Shown one piece after another: positions 34,055-46,839 of a stretch of DNA of 64,000 bases (positions within the stretch are counted from its first letter, which is position 1; each line of letters opens with the position of its first letter). The translations under genes were made by a program, and so were the position numbers. The notes under the pieces were generated by a model. The model was not told the DNA's origin. It ran no database searches and was given only the letters and a program-made list of their open reading frames with translations. The DNA is from Rhizopus arrhizus (lineage: Eukaryota; Mucoromycota; Mucoromycetes; Mucorales; Rhizopodaceae), in NCBI GenBank assembly GCA_024220505.1, contig JAKZZE010000006.1, positions 806,001 through 870,000 of the forward strand, read 5' to 3'.

Positions 34055-36550
34055 TCAATTTTTTTTTAATTTTCTGTCAAGTTGATACAGCCATTCATCT
34101 GGTATTGATGGTATTATTTTGTCCAGTAAATCATATTCTTCAAGTTTTTTTAATTTAATTTCTTGATATATTATATCAGAGTAATCATCATTTTGATTAA
34201 TTGATCTTCTTTTGTCTGCCCAATCTTGTAATAATACATTTGTACTAAAAACAGAAAATGGTAGCAGATATTTTGAATCCTTTTTTTCCCCTTCTTCTTC
34301 TTCTCTCTCTTCTTCTTCTTCTGCCTTGGGTCGTTCTGGTGTTGACATTCTTTTACTCTTCGGCGTAATTAGAGAATTTAAACTTGAAACACTCAATCTT
34401 TTACTATCATTTAGACTCCTTCGACTTTGTGTTTTTTTCAATGTCATCATCATCTGTAACGCCAGACTCTTGATATGATCTGGTAACTTTGGTTCTGATA
34501 CTTCATATCTATACTGCTGCACACACTTTATGATTTGTAAAGGATTTAATCTATCAAATGTATTGATAGTTGACGTAAATATTGCCATATCATCCAATTG
34601 AGATAAGCATTGTAATAACTGTAATAACTGGGAAACTGGTTCAAAAGCATGATTTAGACTAGAAGGCAATCTTTCGGCCTTGACCCATTCCTCAATTACA
34701 GACAGATTCAATCGAATCTGAAGAGCCTTTGAGCGACATAGATACTTTCTTTGGGACAACATTCGATTGAACAGTTCACAAGCGAGATAATAAAAGAATT
34801 GTGCTATCGCCTGAATGACAACAGCTGCAGGAACATGGTAGGATTCCATTATCTGCTGTGTCTCTTCTAATAAATCTGTCACTATCTGAGGGTTCATGCT
34901 ACTGGTACTACTGTTCTTTGTGAAGAAGAATCGCCAATCATCCACAAATTGAACCGGATTGTTATCATCATCACCATGAATCGAATCATATTCCATCAAG
35001 GAAGGCATCAATACCTTTTCTAGCTTTTTTTGTGTCTCGATCACAACAAACGTATAGGCTTCTGTGATTGAAAGAGACAATGCCTCCTGAGAATCCGGTG
35101 TGACAACTGAGAGCTCTGCGTCTTTTTTTAAATAGTTGACAAGTTGACAGCTGTTGGCTATCCAAAAGGATAGAATGTGTAGGTCTCGGCTTGTGCTCTA
35201 ATCTATGTGTTAGATAAGTTATGTTCAATCATGTTGAATCAGATTCATTCCACTTTCCTTTGCTTACCTTGATCGCTTTTTGTAGTTTGATTATGAATGT
35301 ATCCAGTAATAGGTTGAGTAACTCTCGATTACAATAATAATGCGCAAATCGAGCACATAAAAAAATGATATTTGCAGGTGCCCAAAGCTCACTACTGAGC
35401 TCATGCTGACACTTTAAGCTTCGGATGGTATCAGAAGTGATGCTAAAGATCTGATCTATAATAAACGGGACTTGACCATAGGAAAAGACAAACATTTGAT
35501 CTGGTAGGCAGTGATTCCAATTGAACCGGGTTGTTGGTCTCTCTGCGAATTTAGATGGAAATGAATTTAAAGTATCTTTAGATCTTGTTTGATTTGATTC
35601 CATCTTTACGTAATCCTTTTCAACTTGATTGCTTGTTGTTGGTGTATCTATAATTTTTTGAATAGTGTCGCAAGTAGGATATTTGGATAACCTCCTTCCA
35701 CTCCTGGTTATTATTGATTTCTCTGAGCCGTATTCCAATAATAATCTCACAGCATCCACTTGACATCCGCTCATACTCCACATCAGAGCAGTCCAGCCTT
35801 CTATAATAATAAAGTTCAGTACAGTTTTAATTTCACTCTTTTAACATCTTTACTTTTATCTTGTTTATTCACTTGAATAGAAGGCTGCTGTAATAAAAGC
35901 CACAGGCAATCCAATTTTCCGAAATAGGCTGCATACATGAGAGGTGTGATGCCTAATTCCTTATTGTCTGTGCAATTTAGATCAACACCAAGATCAATCA
36001 TTTTCTGAAGACTTGCCTTTCTTCCTTTACAAATGAAAAGGACCAAACAGTCGGCAATAGAATAAAGCCTTGTGTTTTCCATGTTTATATCTTTTAGTAA
36101 TAACATGTTTGCTTTCTTGATATTATTCGGGTCTTCTTCCTCACTACTGTCACTACTCTTGTCTTCTTTACTATTCTCAAAAGTATCATCACGGATAGCA
36201 ATAGGTGGGGAAAGAGGCTTAACCGAACTGAATGATTGTTGTATAAGTGGGCTTTCTTTATTTTTTATTACAGGCATAGATGAAGATAAAGTTGCTGGGG
36301 ATTTATTTTTACATGAAGAGAGTTGAGAAAGCATATTTGAAAACTCTTGAAAACTATCTGCGATTTTTGATGTCAGTTCTTCATGACTCATGCTGCTCGA
36401 GTCTGAATGATTGAGCTGGACACTTTTTCTTCTTATTGTGTCTGTATTGAATGTTGTATTAATGGATAACGATGTACGTGAACTTTGTGAAGCTAACATG
36501 GATCTTTTTGATGTAATCGTTGGTTTATTGGATATTTTAAATGAATTCAT
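34055..36550 (-). CDS. Ankyrin-repeat and DIL (dilute) domain protein, 790 aa
   Basis: Exons 34055-35197, 35268-35800 and 35854-36550. Residues 1-170 are Ser-rich and disordered. Ankyrin repeats follow (ITPLMYAAYFGKLDCLWLLL, GWTALMWSMSGCQVDAVRLL). The second half is a DIL domain as found in class V myosin tails: PANIIFLCARFAHYYCN, HILSFWIANSCQLVNYLKKD, AIAQFFYYLACELFNRML, LNLSVIEEWVK and RLNPLQIIKCVQQY. The same pairing is known in an uncharacterised fungal family annotated as DIL and ankyrin protein. It has no motor, so it may bind vesicle or polarity partners without moving on actin (inference). The acceptor at 35198 was chosen over one five bases upstream because only it keeps the DIL frame. 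It lies 153 bases upstream of U1-C on the same strand. Confidence 0.87.
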
Positions 36551-36999
36551 CTTTGGTATCAAGTCAATTAGATAGTTAATAGAATCGAGAAAGTCGGATG
36601 AATTAGAAAGAAAAAGAGGGATAAAACAGAAAAAGTAAAGAAGAAAGAAAGAAAAAAGAAAGGATATGTACTTAAGAAGACTTTATTAGCTTGTGTGTTT
36701 TGAACCTTTCAATGTTACACGTATTACACATCTGGAGCTAAAATATGGAGTACAGTGAGAACGGTAAACTTTGTCACTTTGAGAAAACTGAGTGTCCATA
36801 ACCAAAAAATAAATGTCACTTCCCAAAAAATGAATGGCACTAAGCCGAAAATGATTGTCCCTTCATGTCTAGAAGTTTTGTCCTTTTGAAGCAAGAGAAA
36901 TGTCACAGTAAGTTAAATCAAATTGACCTAATAATAATATTTTTTTTTAACTTTAAAATAATTAGAATAGAGTCTTATTATAACATTGAATGATTTGTC
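36551..36999. other. Upstream region of the ankyrin-DIL gene
   Basis: The first 110 bases upstream of the ATG are purine-rich (AGAAAGAAAG-type), the usual leader signature on the coding strand here. No gene is visible further out; transposase-like sequence starts at about 37000. Confidence 0.4.
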
Positions 37000-38260
37000 G
37001 TTTAGAATGACTGGCAAAGATCTATAGAATTTCAGCAGGTATAGCGTTACATGCATTAACAATCCTATCCTCAGTCAACAGTTTGTGGTACTTCAATTTT
37101 CCTTTTGAGATTGCCCAAAACTATTCAATTGGGTTTAATTCAAGCGAATATGGAGGCAGAACATCAGTTTATAGCCACAACTCTCGATTTTCTTCATCAT
37201 CGGTTTTGCTTTATGCATAGTATAAGCTATCCATCACCAAATAGCTCCCTTTTAGATCTCCATTAAGATCTATGATATCAAGCAGAGTATTTATGAACTT
37301 GATAAGCGCGTGGTTGTCGTACCTTTTAATATCGATTCTAAAATATCTTGCGCATAGTTCTCGTTACTATATCTGACCTGGTACGGAAAAAGTCATAAGT
37401 CACTTTAACTTTATCTATGTTCTTCTTTTTAGACAGAGTATTAATAGCCTAAGAGTTGGGATGAAAGAAAGAAAAAAAACAATACGATATAGGTATGCCG
37501 ATTATTGAGAACTGAGAGCTAGATGATAATCTTTTATCTCGAAATTTAACGTATTAATATCATCTAGAAGGCAAAAAATTTATTTCAATTGAGCCAAAGG
37601 GATGTCTGAAAAGATTCTATTGTCTATATGTGATACTAAGTTAAATATAAAATATTTTATAAATCCTAATTCTATATTTTTTTTAGATGAATCAAAGATC
37701 CAAGTTTTTTTTCCATTAAAAAAGGATGAGCTGAAAGAATATACCAGAAACAATGATAGCCACGCCCAATTTACCTATGGATCTCTTTATTCAGCAATTA
37801 CTAGATGTCAAAATGGCCATGGTACCACCAAATTGTAATCCGAACTTTATCTGGATGGAGATCGAGTTTTGGAAACTTTGATGACCTTTGGCCTCTATCC
37901 ACTCATTGCCCAGAACGTTGTTTATTGTTATATGATAATAACCATATATTAGCACACGTTATGATTAGTTTCAAAATTGAACCAAATCAATATTGTTTTA
38001 GTAAATAAAAACAAGTTTTTAAGCGTAACAATTTGTGCTGTCATCCAGATTATGAGGTACTTATTGATCTAGCTTTTTAACGTTTTCCATTATCTTAAGA
38101 TATCTCAATAGTGTTTCCACTAAAGCCCGTATGCACCGCAAATTAGCTTAAAGTTTGAGCTATATTAGATTCCGCTAGCTTCTTCAATTCTTTATCATTG
38201 ATTTCAGCTGGCCATCTAGGTTTCTTCTCATGCATATATCACTTTAAAAAATTTGGTGAA
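37000..38260 (-). pseudogene. Decayed Tc1/mariner (IS630-type) transposase
   Basis: On the minus strand, frames with stops read RWPAEINDKELKKLAESN with a helix-turn-helix flavour near 38160-38240, LKGSYLVMDSLYYA near 37200-37250 (second Asp of a DDE triad), and PPYSLELNPIE followed by FWA near 37110-37165 (third acidic residue). KLKYHKLLTEDRIVNACNAI follows. The order and the PPYSxELNPIE motif identify the IS630/Tc1 family. Several stop codons and at least one frame change disable it. The plus-strand frame at 37602-37838 inside this span has no match to the transposase and is unexplained. Confidence 0.75.
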
Positions 38261-38507
38261 ACATCTAATCAAAGTAATTGACCACCTCTATTATTATTAT
38301 TATTAAGCAAGGTCTTCAAAGATCAATGTAGTGTTGTGTTTCTGGATACCAGTTCTTAATACGGAATGTATATATAAATATTTTGCTCTTTATTTATTTG
38401 ATATAATAGCCTTAATCAACTTATTCATAAGCTTCATCAATATTTCGAGTTAATCTAGCAACGGCTTCTCTCCATTCAAACATATGTGGTGTGCAAGAGA
38501 TTAGCTT

Positions 38508-39849
38508 TTATAAAGATCGAACGGTGTTTGGAATTGGGATCTTGACATGCATTCTTCGAATGAAAAATCCTGTTTCAATCATCATCACCGACTCCAAGTA
38601 CAAGTTACTATCTATAAAATAGATTAATAATTCTAAAAAAAAAATCTCAACATAATATATGTTACCGAAAAATCTTATTATATATTCTGGTATTGGAACT
38701 TTTTGTTCAGTCATCGCTGATGTCAATTCAATGCATTTAATGGCACCAGGAATCAATTTGTTTATATCTGTTTCGTTTTTGGTATCCGTACAATTATGCT
38801 TCAAACCACCTGACAGCTCGACAAGCAAGGTTACCACTTTCTCGTTTTTCCTGCTAAATCCAATACCATCCCATTTTGTATTTGAAGTCATGTAAGAAGT
38901 GACTTCAAACCTGTATAGTTGATTATTAATCCGTCTCTAATTTCATATACACAGATAAAATCCTACCATTTGAAACCAACAATATCGTTAATGTCCATAA
39001 AAAGGTTATTTACTAAGAATATAGTCGTATGCACCGCAGCCGTTCTTTCAAGCTGCTGTCGTGACAGAGGATTGCTAGAGCTCTCCAGTAGATTCAAACT
39101 ATAATACATAATTATTAATATCCATTTTCAATGTGTTATTAAGATTCAATTTGTATTTACTAGTAAATCATTGCTGATTCAATGAAATTAATTTGAAAAT
39201 TTTCAATGATATCAATATTTATATTGGCAGCAATGTGAGTTCGTATTGCTTTTCTTAATATTATTGTGCTCGGCGGTGATTTTGTAATAGTTTCAATTAA
39301 CTCGCTTGTAGAAGTAGATATTGAAATAGGCTCTAATGCTGTCTTTGATTTAAGTTCCTCAATAACACCTTCTCCCAATAAATCCAAAGTGCGTTTGTCG
39401 TCAATATTGAGGATAGGTGAACCGGACATACTTATTGAAACACATAAATTATATTCGTTATATAAAAACAGCAAAACTGATGTACTTCTTACATTCTATA
39501 TTGCTCTTCAGCAAGCTTAACTTGATCATCACCTTCTTCTTCTATCCTTTCATTACTTCTGGAACTACTTTCACCCAAGTCATCCTCATCTGAGCGTCTG
39601 GCCTAATTTTATATTGTTATTATGACTTCGCCACTATTTCTTTGTATATACATAAAGATAATAAAAAACTAAAATTAAAATATTCCAATATCGTACCCTT
39701 TTTCTTATGGAAACAACCAGATTATTTTGTACAGAATCTACCACATTTGTTGTTCTCTTCCTCAGATTGTAATCACTTTTAATTCTAGTTCTTCCATCCC
39801 AGTAAATTTTATATTTCTTGTAGAATTCTGATTCTTCATTGTTTCTTGA
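38508..39849 (-). CDS. Multi-exon gene of unknown, probably lineage-specific family (337+ aa)
   Basis: Exons 38508-38611, 38666-38910, 38967-39098, 39161-39430, 39493-39602 and 39697-39849 join in phase. The 5' end is uncertain: no ATG is in frame before SRNNEESEFYKKYKIYW, so at least one upstream exon is missing. The protein has a charged N-terminal third (YWDGRTRIKSDYNLRKRTT, ARRSDEDDLGESSSRSNERI), then MSGSPILNIDDKRTLDLLGE, then KWDGIGFSRKNEKVVTLLVE and LSGGLKHNC. I believe it belongs to an expanded Mucorales family without known function, but cannot name it. The stop at 38508 is followed in frame by about 23 further codons including MFEWREAVARLTRNIDEAYE, so the gene may carry a premature stop. 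The final intron (38612-38665) is optional: without it the frame also stays open. Confidence 0.6.
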
Positions 39850-41712
39850 CTAAAAACACTGCAAATAATTGGTGATTTTCAACGTTATCAATCATTGTCA
39901 ATCATTGCTAACATCAAAATATCAACGTTCTGAATAACTTTGAATTTTGAAAAAAGATTTAGGTGCGAAAAAAATAAAGAAATTTAACAATGTTATTTTT
40001 TTTTGTGGTGTAAGTATTCATAGAGTTATTCATGTTTTAAAAGTGTCTTTTTTTTTTCAAATAGTCTCTTTTTGGAAAGCCTGTTCTCCTCCATCGTTGA
40101 AAGACCAATATTTTCTTTTTTTTGATTTTTGAGGGCAAAATGCGGAAAACAAAAGCACATTGTGATTATTTTGATCAAAAGAATACATATTAGGAAGGCA
40201 GTCTGTGATCTTTAGCTTAGTTCATTTGAAGCGTAATAAAATAGTTGCGTTTGGGAAAAAAAAAGAAGCTGAAGAATTAAAAGTAAAAAAAAAAAAAAAA
40301 AAAAAAGTTAAAAAAAAGATCTAGTGAAAAAAAAAAAAAAAAGTGGGACTTGTAAAAAAAAAAATTTCTTTTGATTTTCTTGGTAAAATAAAATGGTGAT
40401 GATATGGTTTTGCCTCAGGTCACAGACACATAGTGTCATACCTTAAGCTTAGGAATATATCATCCAGATTATTCGAAATCATGAGCAAACCTTCACCGAG
40501 ATCCCATCCCAAAAGATGTTTACTCAAGGCTTCAGCTATTCATAACCATACTCGAACAATCACTTGCTCTTACTTGAGTTACTTAAGGATATGCGCAGAC
40601 AAATTATGAGCCTTGAAGACTCCTACGCCCTAGTATAGTAACATTTGAAATTTTTCAGAGAAAAATGCAAGCATGTGGAAGAAAAGAGGTTCAACTCTGA
40701 ATGTGCTTTTATAAACAAATATAAAACTCCGTGGCTTTCGGGGTATATTTTTAGAATATAAAACAACGTAAAAAGCTCGAAAGGGAGAAAAGCAAAATAT
40801 ACTTTTTTTCACTGAATAAAACTAAGAAATATAAATTGAAAGCAAAAGCTAAAATAACGGGCAAGGTCATATTGAATTACGGTATATGTTGTATTCAATC
40901 TTGAAATTCGAGAAATTTATCTCAAATTAAACAGTCCTATTTATTCTAGAAACATTGACTTGAAGCTCAGAATCATTGGCTTGCTTAAAAAGAATGAACA
41001 GAATGCTAAAGAAGCACTTGGCCTGTGGATAATACATATTGTTTTATACCAATGTTAACACAATAGATGTTTCAAGATCTATTATTGTAGAAATCTGATT
41101 GGATCAAAATTGAATTTTAAAAAAATCTGTCAACAAAAAACGTGTTTTCTTTTATTTACTTAAATCTAAAGGATGTTGAGATGATCTAGATAACAGGCTT
41201 GTATATAATAGTATTTAGAAAGGTTTAATGTAATAGTGCTCCTCATCAGTTTTGCAAATTAACATTTTGATAATTTAAAAGTTATGTTAATAATAAAATT
41301 CATTCACAATATCCGACCTCATACGACAACTACCTGTACTCGTAACAAAGAATCAAAAAGGTTATCATAAAGACAGCAAAGCTTGTAAATAGCCAAAGCT
41401 TTGTACTTTTTATAGAAATCATCATTTCATTTTATATGTCAATAGTGAACGAGTGAATAATGCATTTGAAAAAGCAAAAGCTAAATACTGAGGCTTAAAA
41501 CCAATCTATAAGTGAATTTTGAATCATTTTTGAACATGTTTGGATTTTGGATTTGTACTCAAGCAGCTGATACCAATGTAATCACATCTATTTGCTCCTG
41601 TAAAGAAAAAAAAAAAAAAGATATTATTTTCAAAAAAAAATCTTTTTATTACTGAAGTACATATATAACTGAATGATATAATACAGTAAAAGCATTCTAA
41701 TGCGTTGCTACT
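39850..41712. other. Gene-free stretch with A-runs
   Basis: About 1.9 kb before the stop of KAP123 with no supported gene. Several A-runs lie at 40258-40360 on the plus strand, including one of 22 bases near 40286. A broken plus-strand reading near 40480-40620 (EQTFTEIPSQKMFTQGFSYS) is too short to assign. Confidence 0.5.
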
Positions 41713-44700
41713 TTACAAGAAACGAGCCAACTCGCTTGATGCGATGTTCATATCAGGCCTTTGATTATTCAAAGCACGCACGAGTTCAATCAAGTGATTC
41801 CTAATATCTTCTTTTAACTGGTCGTTATCAGAAAGAACTTTTACAAATACATGAAGAAGTTGAGCCAGATTATTGAAAACCTAATGCATATTAGATAAAG
41901 AACCATTATTTCTTTTGTTATCTTACGAATGAATTGTTGGCGCCAAACAATTTGAAAATGCATTCAAAGACTGGTTCGTTTTCTTCATAATCAGTCTTCA
42001 AGGGTAAAGCATTAATAAACACGGGTAATACTTGATCCAAGGGCACAGCTTCAGGATGAGCAATGATTAGTCGAGCAACAGCACCTGCAGCATTATCAGT
42101 TGTATTGAACGAATTTTGGGCATTAAATAAAGGAGAAAGGGCATTTAATAGTTGAGAATAATGGCTATAGAAAAAGAAAATTAGCTTTTCCTTTTTAAAC
42201 CTTTTTTTTTCTTACGTGCTCAAGTCAATTTGAGTATGAAGGACCAAACAACCTAAAGCAAAAGCAGCATTACTACGAACACATCCGTCTTCATCGCTGC
42301 ATGCTTTTATAAAGACTTGCAGAAGACATTCCGTATGAGGTGTAATGGTGAATTTGATTCCTGTAATACTTTGGCCCAAGCAACCAATAGCCATCGCTCT
42401 TTCGGTTGAACTCTTAGTGGGCGTGTAATATTTAAGAATGTAAGGTAAATAGACTTCAAAAGAAGAAGAGAAATTAGGGCCGACTGCTTCACAAAGGGCA
42501 GCCACAAGATCACTTGTAGAACTAATTAGCATAGTCTCGGATTCCAAATCTTCTTCTTCTTCATACTCATCATCATCATCAAAGGCTTGCTGACAAACAG
42601 ATTTCTTTTGATAGATTTCCAATAAATAATTGCATACATCTTCCAAACAATCATTAATCACGATAGGACCCATCAATCGAATCGCATTCATAAATTCCTG
42701 GCATGTTTGAGCTACTGTCAAACAGTCTTCTTCTTCCTTCCAAAACTCAACCGTCATGGGGATGATTGTATCAATCAAGTTTTGAACACTTTCGTGTACT
42801 ACGTAGGTCGTACCCGGTACCCATGAAACAGGATCAGACATGACATAGGCTGTCTTGAGAAAAGTAAACAAGGATTGGGTAGCCGATCTACGAACGCCTT
42901 CAGATAAATGACCCGTAAGTTTTTGCAGCTCAACAAGAGAAGCATCCAAGTAGGGCAAATAATGGCTCTTTGTATTTTCAAATAGTTCTCCCAAAGTTTC
43001 GGCAGCGAGTTCCTTTTCATCAGCTAATGGAGAATTAAAATGGTAGTTTTCAAATTCGTCATCGTCGTCCATTTCATCTGTTGTCAAATCAGCCTCTCCC
43101 ACTTCCGTCTCAGATTTTTCTTCTAGCTTGCAAGATGATAAAAGCTCGGGAACGATCGTAGGTAAAAAGGCAGCAAATTCTTCACCAAAGAGGCGTACAA
43201 GATTAGAGAAAAGAGCAAACGAGCATTCACGAAGACGCGATGAACCAAGATAAATTTGTTTGATGGCCAGATTCATGACTTCTTGAGTATAGGGTCGGAA
43301 AGCATCAGCACCTACTGCCTCTGCAATAGAGCCAACAGCATCCATTGCGACACTGCAAAGCAAATAATCATCAGCAGCTTCTTGGATAGATATGTATTGA
43401 ATGATGCGAGGCAAGAATTGCATAAAATAAGGATGGAAGTTTTCACCAGCAGCATGTGCAGCGCTTCCGATGGCAGCAATGACGGTAGCACGAATCTCGT
43501 TTTGGTTGGTATTGTTCAACAAAAACAAGAGTCTTTCCATTAAGAGAGGCAAGTATTGAATAATTTCAGTTCCTAATCCATCAAGTATAGCATCAAGGGC
43601 ATTACAAGCGTGTTTAATTACTTCAGTGCTGGTGTCACTCATCAAGTTGAACACAAGAGGTAATAAAATCTGGTGATGATCAGAAATGTCCGTAGGTATC
43701 CCCTCTGCAAGACATCCAAGAGCCATGCAACCCGCACGACGGACTGAGATCTCGGGATCTTGAAGACCATTATAAACAAGTGGAAGAACTTCATTGAACT
43801 TAGTGGCAATCATATCGGTGCAGCCTTCAACAATGAAAGCAAAGGCCATCATAGAAGCCTTGCGGTAGCTAGGATCAGAGTTTTGAAAGTAGCTTTGAAT
43901 AAATGGCATAACAATAGGGAAGAATTGTTGAGGAGGAATATTGTTGGCAAAAGCATTCAGTACCTTAAAAGCCAACTATAATAAAGTAAGTAAAATGATA
44001 TGATTTTGTAGATTTCAATTCTTACACGAGATGGAGACTCTTCATCAATATCAGCAGGATCCTCCTCTGTACCTATTGGCATCATTTTTTCAATAATCAG
44101 TCCAACCAACTTTAATTGCTTGATCTTGTTTGGCTTACTATTAAAAATTCCATTAATGATACTAAAGAAAATAAAAGGAGATCTTACTAAATTGCAGCCC
44201 ACATCAAAAAAGACAATGCCATGATACGCATTTCACTGTCCAAACTCCTGTTGGTACCGATCGCTATAAAGAAATCAATCAATTTAACCAGATATTCTGA
44301 TAATAAATGAACATCCTAAAACATGTAGAGAACAATTAACTCTCTCTCTTTTTCTCCCTTTGACTTGATAATTAAAACATTTACCAGCATTAGCAAAGTA
44401 TCAAAAACTTCAAATAGTTTCCTGGCATTGTCAGTGTCCTCTTCCTTGATACACTGCTCTAGCACATTAACCATATTGGGTATAATAGCCTTGAACATTT
44501 TCTAAATTTAACTTAGGGATCAGCATTTCAAGAATCATATATACACAACTTACAATCGTATTTTTATCTTCATTATTCAGATATTCAGAAAGCTTACCAA
44601 GAACCAAAACAGTAGTAACTTTAACCTGCTTGCTCTCTTGATCATTAATAGATTTATTGAACAATTCAAATAAAGATTCAACATTGTTCATAAATATATC

Positions 44701-45340
44701 TGCAATGGCCTCAAATAAACTGTAAAGACAATACAAGCCTGTTTCACGGTGAACAGGGATATTACTAGCACAAGATTGATGTAAAAAGTCCAATAAGGCT
44801 GGCCATTTATTATCAGGCATGTCTATACTGGCTACTGAAGAAATCACACGTGCAACAGAATTACGAACATTAACACTAACATGCTGTTGTTAGAAACTCC
44901 CTTTCTCAAACTTTTTACTTTTTGTTTCTTACTTTTTTTCATCAAGTAAAATAGTCAAAAGTTGAGAACGCAAATTTACTTTGATTGTCTCTTGAATTTG
45001 AGACCACCACTTGTTGATCTTCTTTCGCAATTCAACTGCAGCAAGTTGGCGAACTTGAAAATGAGGAGATTGTGCAATGATCTGAACGAGGGCAGGCACA
45101 CATTCTGCTGTGATATAGTATTGTGTATTCAATACTAAAGTGGCCTATATTTTATCATAAGTGGTACTGTTGTTGCTTCAGTATTGTGTTTGTGTATACA
45201 TTTCTGATAGTCTCTGAATCTCGAGCTTGAGCTAGTTTTGTTAAAAGATCGTCAAGGTCAGCAAGAAATGGCTGTGGCAGAGGATTGTGTAAATCTTTTG
45301 AAATTTTCTTTAGACAGCAAAATTGCTAGCTTACCTTCAT
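41713..45340 (-). CDS. KAP123: Importin beta of the KAP123/importin-4 type, 1056 aa
   Basis: Exons 41713-41880, 41927-42164, 42216-43975, 44026-44137, 44188-44315, 44385-44501, 44554-44875, 44933-45144, 45200-45307 and a possible first exon 45335-45340. HEAT repeats run through the protein (RRAGCMALGCLAEGI, VIKHACNALDAILDGLG, ATVIAAIGSAAHAAGENFHP). The loop DEMDDDDEFENYHFNSPLAD and FRPYTQEVMNLAIKQI fit KAP123/IPO4 rather than KAP95. The start TLVLNTQYYITAECVPALVQ is the importin N-terminal domain. It carries ribosomal proteins and histones into the nucleus. The extreme N-terminus is uncertain: an ATG-AAG exon would require a 27-nt intron, shorter than normal, so a longer upstream exon may exist. 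The 1113-residue yeast protein is similar in size. Other phases are consistent. Confidence 0.9.
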
Positions 45341-45531
45341 CTACTCAAGTTTATATGTTTAAACTTGAAAGGTTAACAAAAATTTTCTGCGTTTGTTTTT
45401 AATGATTTCTCTGAAGTTGTTGTACGAACTGTCACGCTTAAAATAAAGGCTGTAACCTAAGCCTGCTTAAATGGCTTTAGGATGTGCATGGAAAACTGGA
45501 GTTAAGGATGGACAATAGCCATTTATTACTG

Positions 45532-46746
45532 TTAAATGTTTTTAGTTTTCTTTGGGTTAAAAGTTGGATCTTCTTGTTCTTGCTTTTTCTTTTTCTTTAC
45601 TGGACGAGTTGCTTTATGTTTTGTATGTGTACGAAATTCTTTAATAATCTGTCCATTTACCGTCTTTTTGTCAAATAGATAACGTGCTTTCCCATTGCTA
45701 TCAATCACATAATTCGGATCTTGTATTTGTCCAGATTCAATTAAAAACCGATAATAATTTGAACACTAAGACCATTTTAGATAATAATTCAGATAGCAAA
45801 AAATCATAGTTACCTGATAGCCCACTCTTCCTGGAATCGCAATTGAAAAAAGGCCCCACTGAGCATTTGCACCTACCTGCTTTAGTCTGTCTAGAAACAG
45901 CTCTGTCTCTTCTTTTGTCCATTTCCCTTTGCGCTGTGCCTCCCCCGGTGCATTAAAACGATAATAGTAGCTATTGGGATTCTTATCAATCATTTTGTAA
46001 GCTCTAACACGAGCTTCGGACCAGCCGGCATAAGCTGCATCGGGTTGATTTTGGATTTGTTTCAGTGCATCGTCTAAGGATAAGCGACCTTTCATTGGAT
46101 CATGATCTATAGTGATTTTGGGTGATGCTGCTGTTTTTTCTGATATTGTTCTGTTGTTATCCTCATTCTTTGGTGATTTTGGTACAGCTATCGTGCTATC
46201 CTCTTCTTTTATTAACGGTATAGGTTGAGGTGTAGGATGGGGTGTAGGTAGCTGAATTGTAGGTTGAGGACTAGGTTGTGATGCAGTAACAATACCTTTT
46301 CGTATAGAACTCAAATAATCTGTTTGAGTCATTAATTTGAGTACAGCTTCATCCTTTTTTTAAAAAAAATGAGATGAAAGTCAAAAAGCTTTGCTTGATA
46401 CATACTTCATCGTTCTTACAATCCTTCATGATTTCTTCTATCTCTTGTGAACTTAAATGATGAAACATATTTCTTAGTTTATAAGATGGCCAAGGAGCAA
46501 TAGGAGAATAATAATTATTGATGATAATAGGATGTTGTGAACTAATAAATAAAATATACATTTCAACTTTCTTTTTCACACTTTTTTCTCTTATTTACTT
46601 AATAATTGTCGTAGATGATGGGGGAGCATTTGCTATACTTTAACTTTTTAAAAGCAGCCTCAGATATTCATTTTATGAATGATAATTTTACCTGCCTGTT
46701 GCTGTTCCTGCCTATTTTGTAGTAGCTGTTTCTTAGTTTTTGCCAT
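45532..46746 (-). CDS. SANT/Myb-like nuclear protein, 332 aa
   Basis: Exons 45532-45765, 45814-46353, 46406-46541, 46599-46632 and 46692-46746, all phase-consistent. The start is MAKTKKQLLQNRQEQQQ. A Pro-rich middle (PTPHPTPQPIPL) precedes GWSEARVRAYKMIDKNPNSY and the SANT/Myb-like domain KGKWTKEETELFLDRLKQVG...QWGLFSIAIPGRVGYQCSNYYRFL, with Trp spacing of one Myb repeat. The C-terminus is Lys-rich (RPVKKKKKQEQEDPTFNPKK), probably a nuclear localisation signal. It looks like a chromatin or transcription factor, but I cannot name an orthologue. The 46599-46632 exon is only 34 nt. A 56-base A-run lies 94 bases upstream of the ATG. Confidence 0.8.
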
Positions 46747-46839
46747 AAAATTTATGTAGAGAAGGAGAAAAAAAAATATTTTTGTGAATACAGTGTTTTG
46801 ATATTTTGTTATACAGTGTAACAGAAACTTTTGTGTGTG

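Noticed and set aside
38612..38665. Treating the last intron of the unknown-family gene as certain
   Set aside because: The frame is open with or without it, so both forms remain possible; only the spliced form is given as the model.
40630..40812. 60-codon minus-strand frame
   Set aside because: Phe/Lys-rich chance frame in empty DNA, no supporting signal.
42307..43543. Alternative frames over KAP123
   Set aside because: Shadows of the HEAT-repeat gene, whose frame is conserved and spliced in phase.
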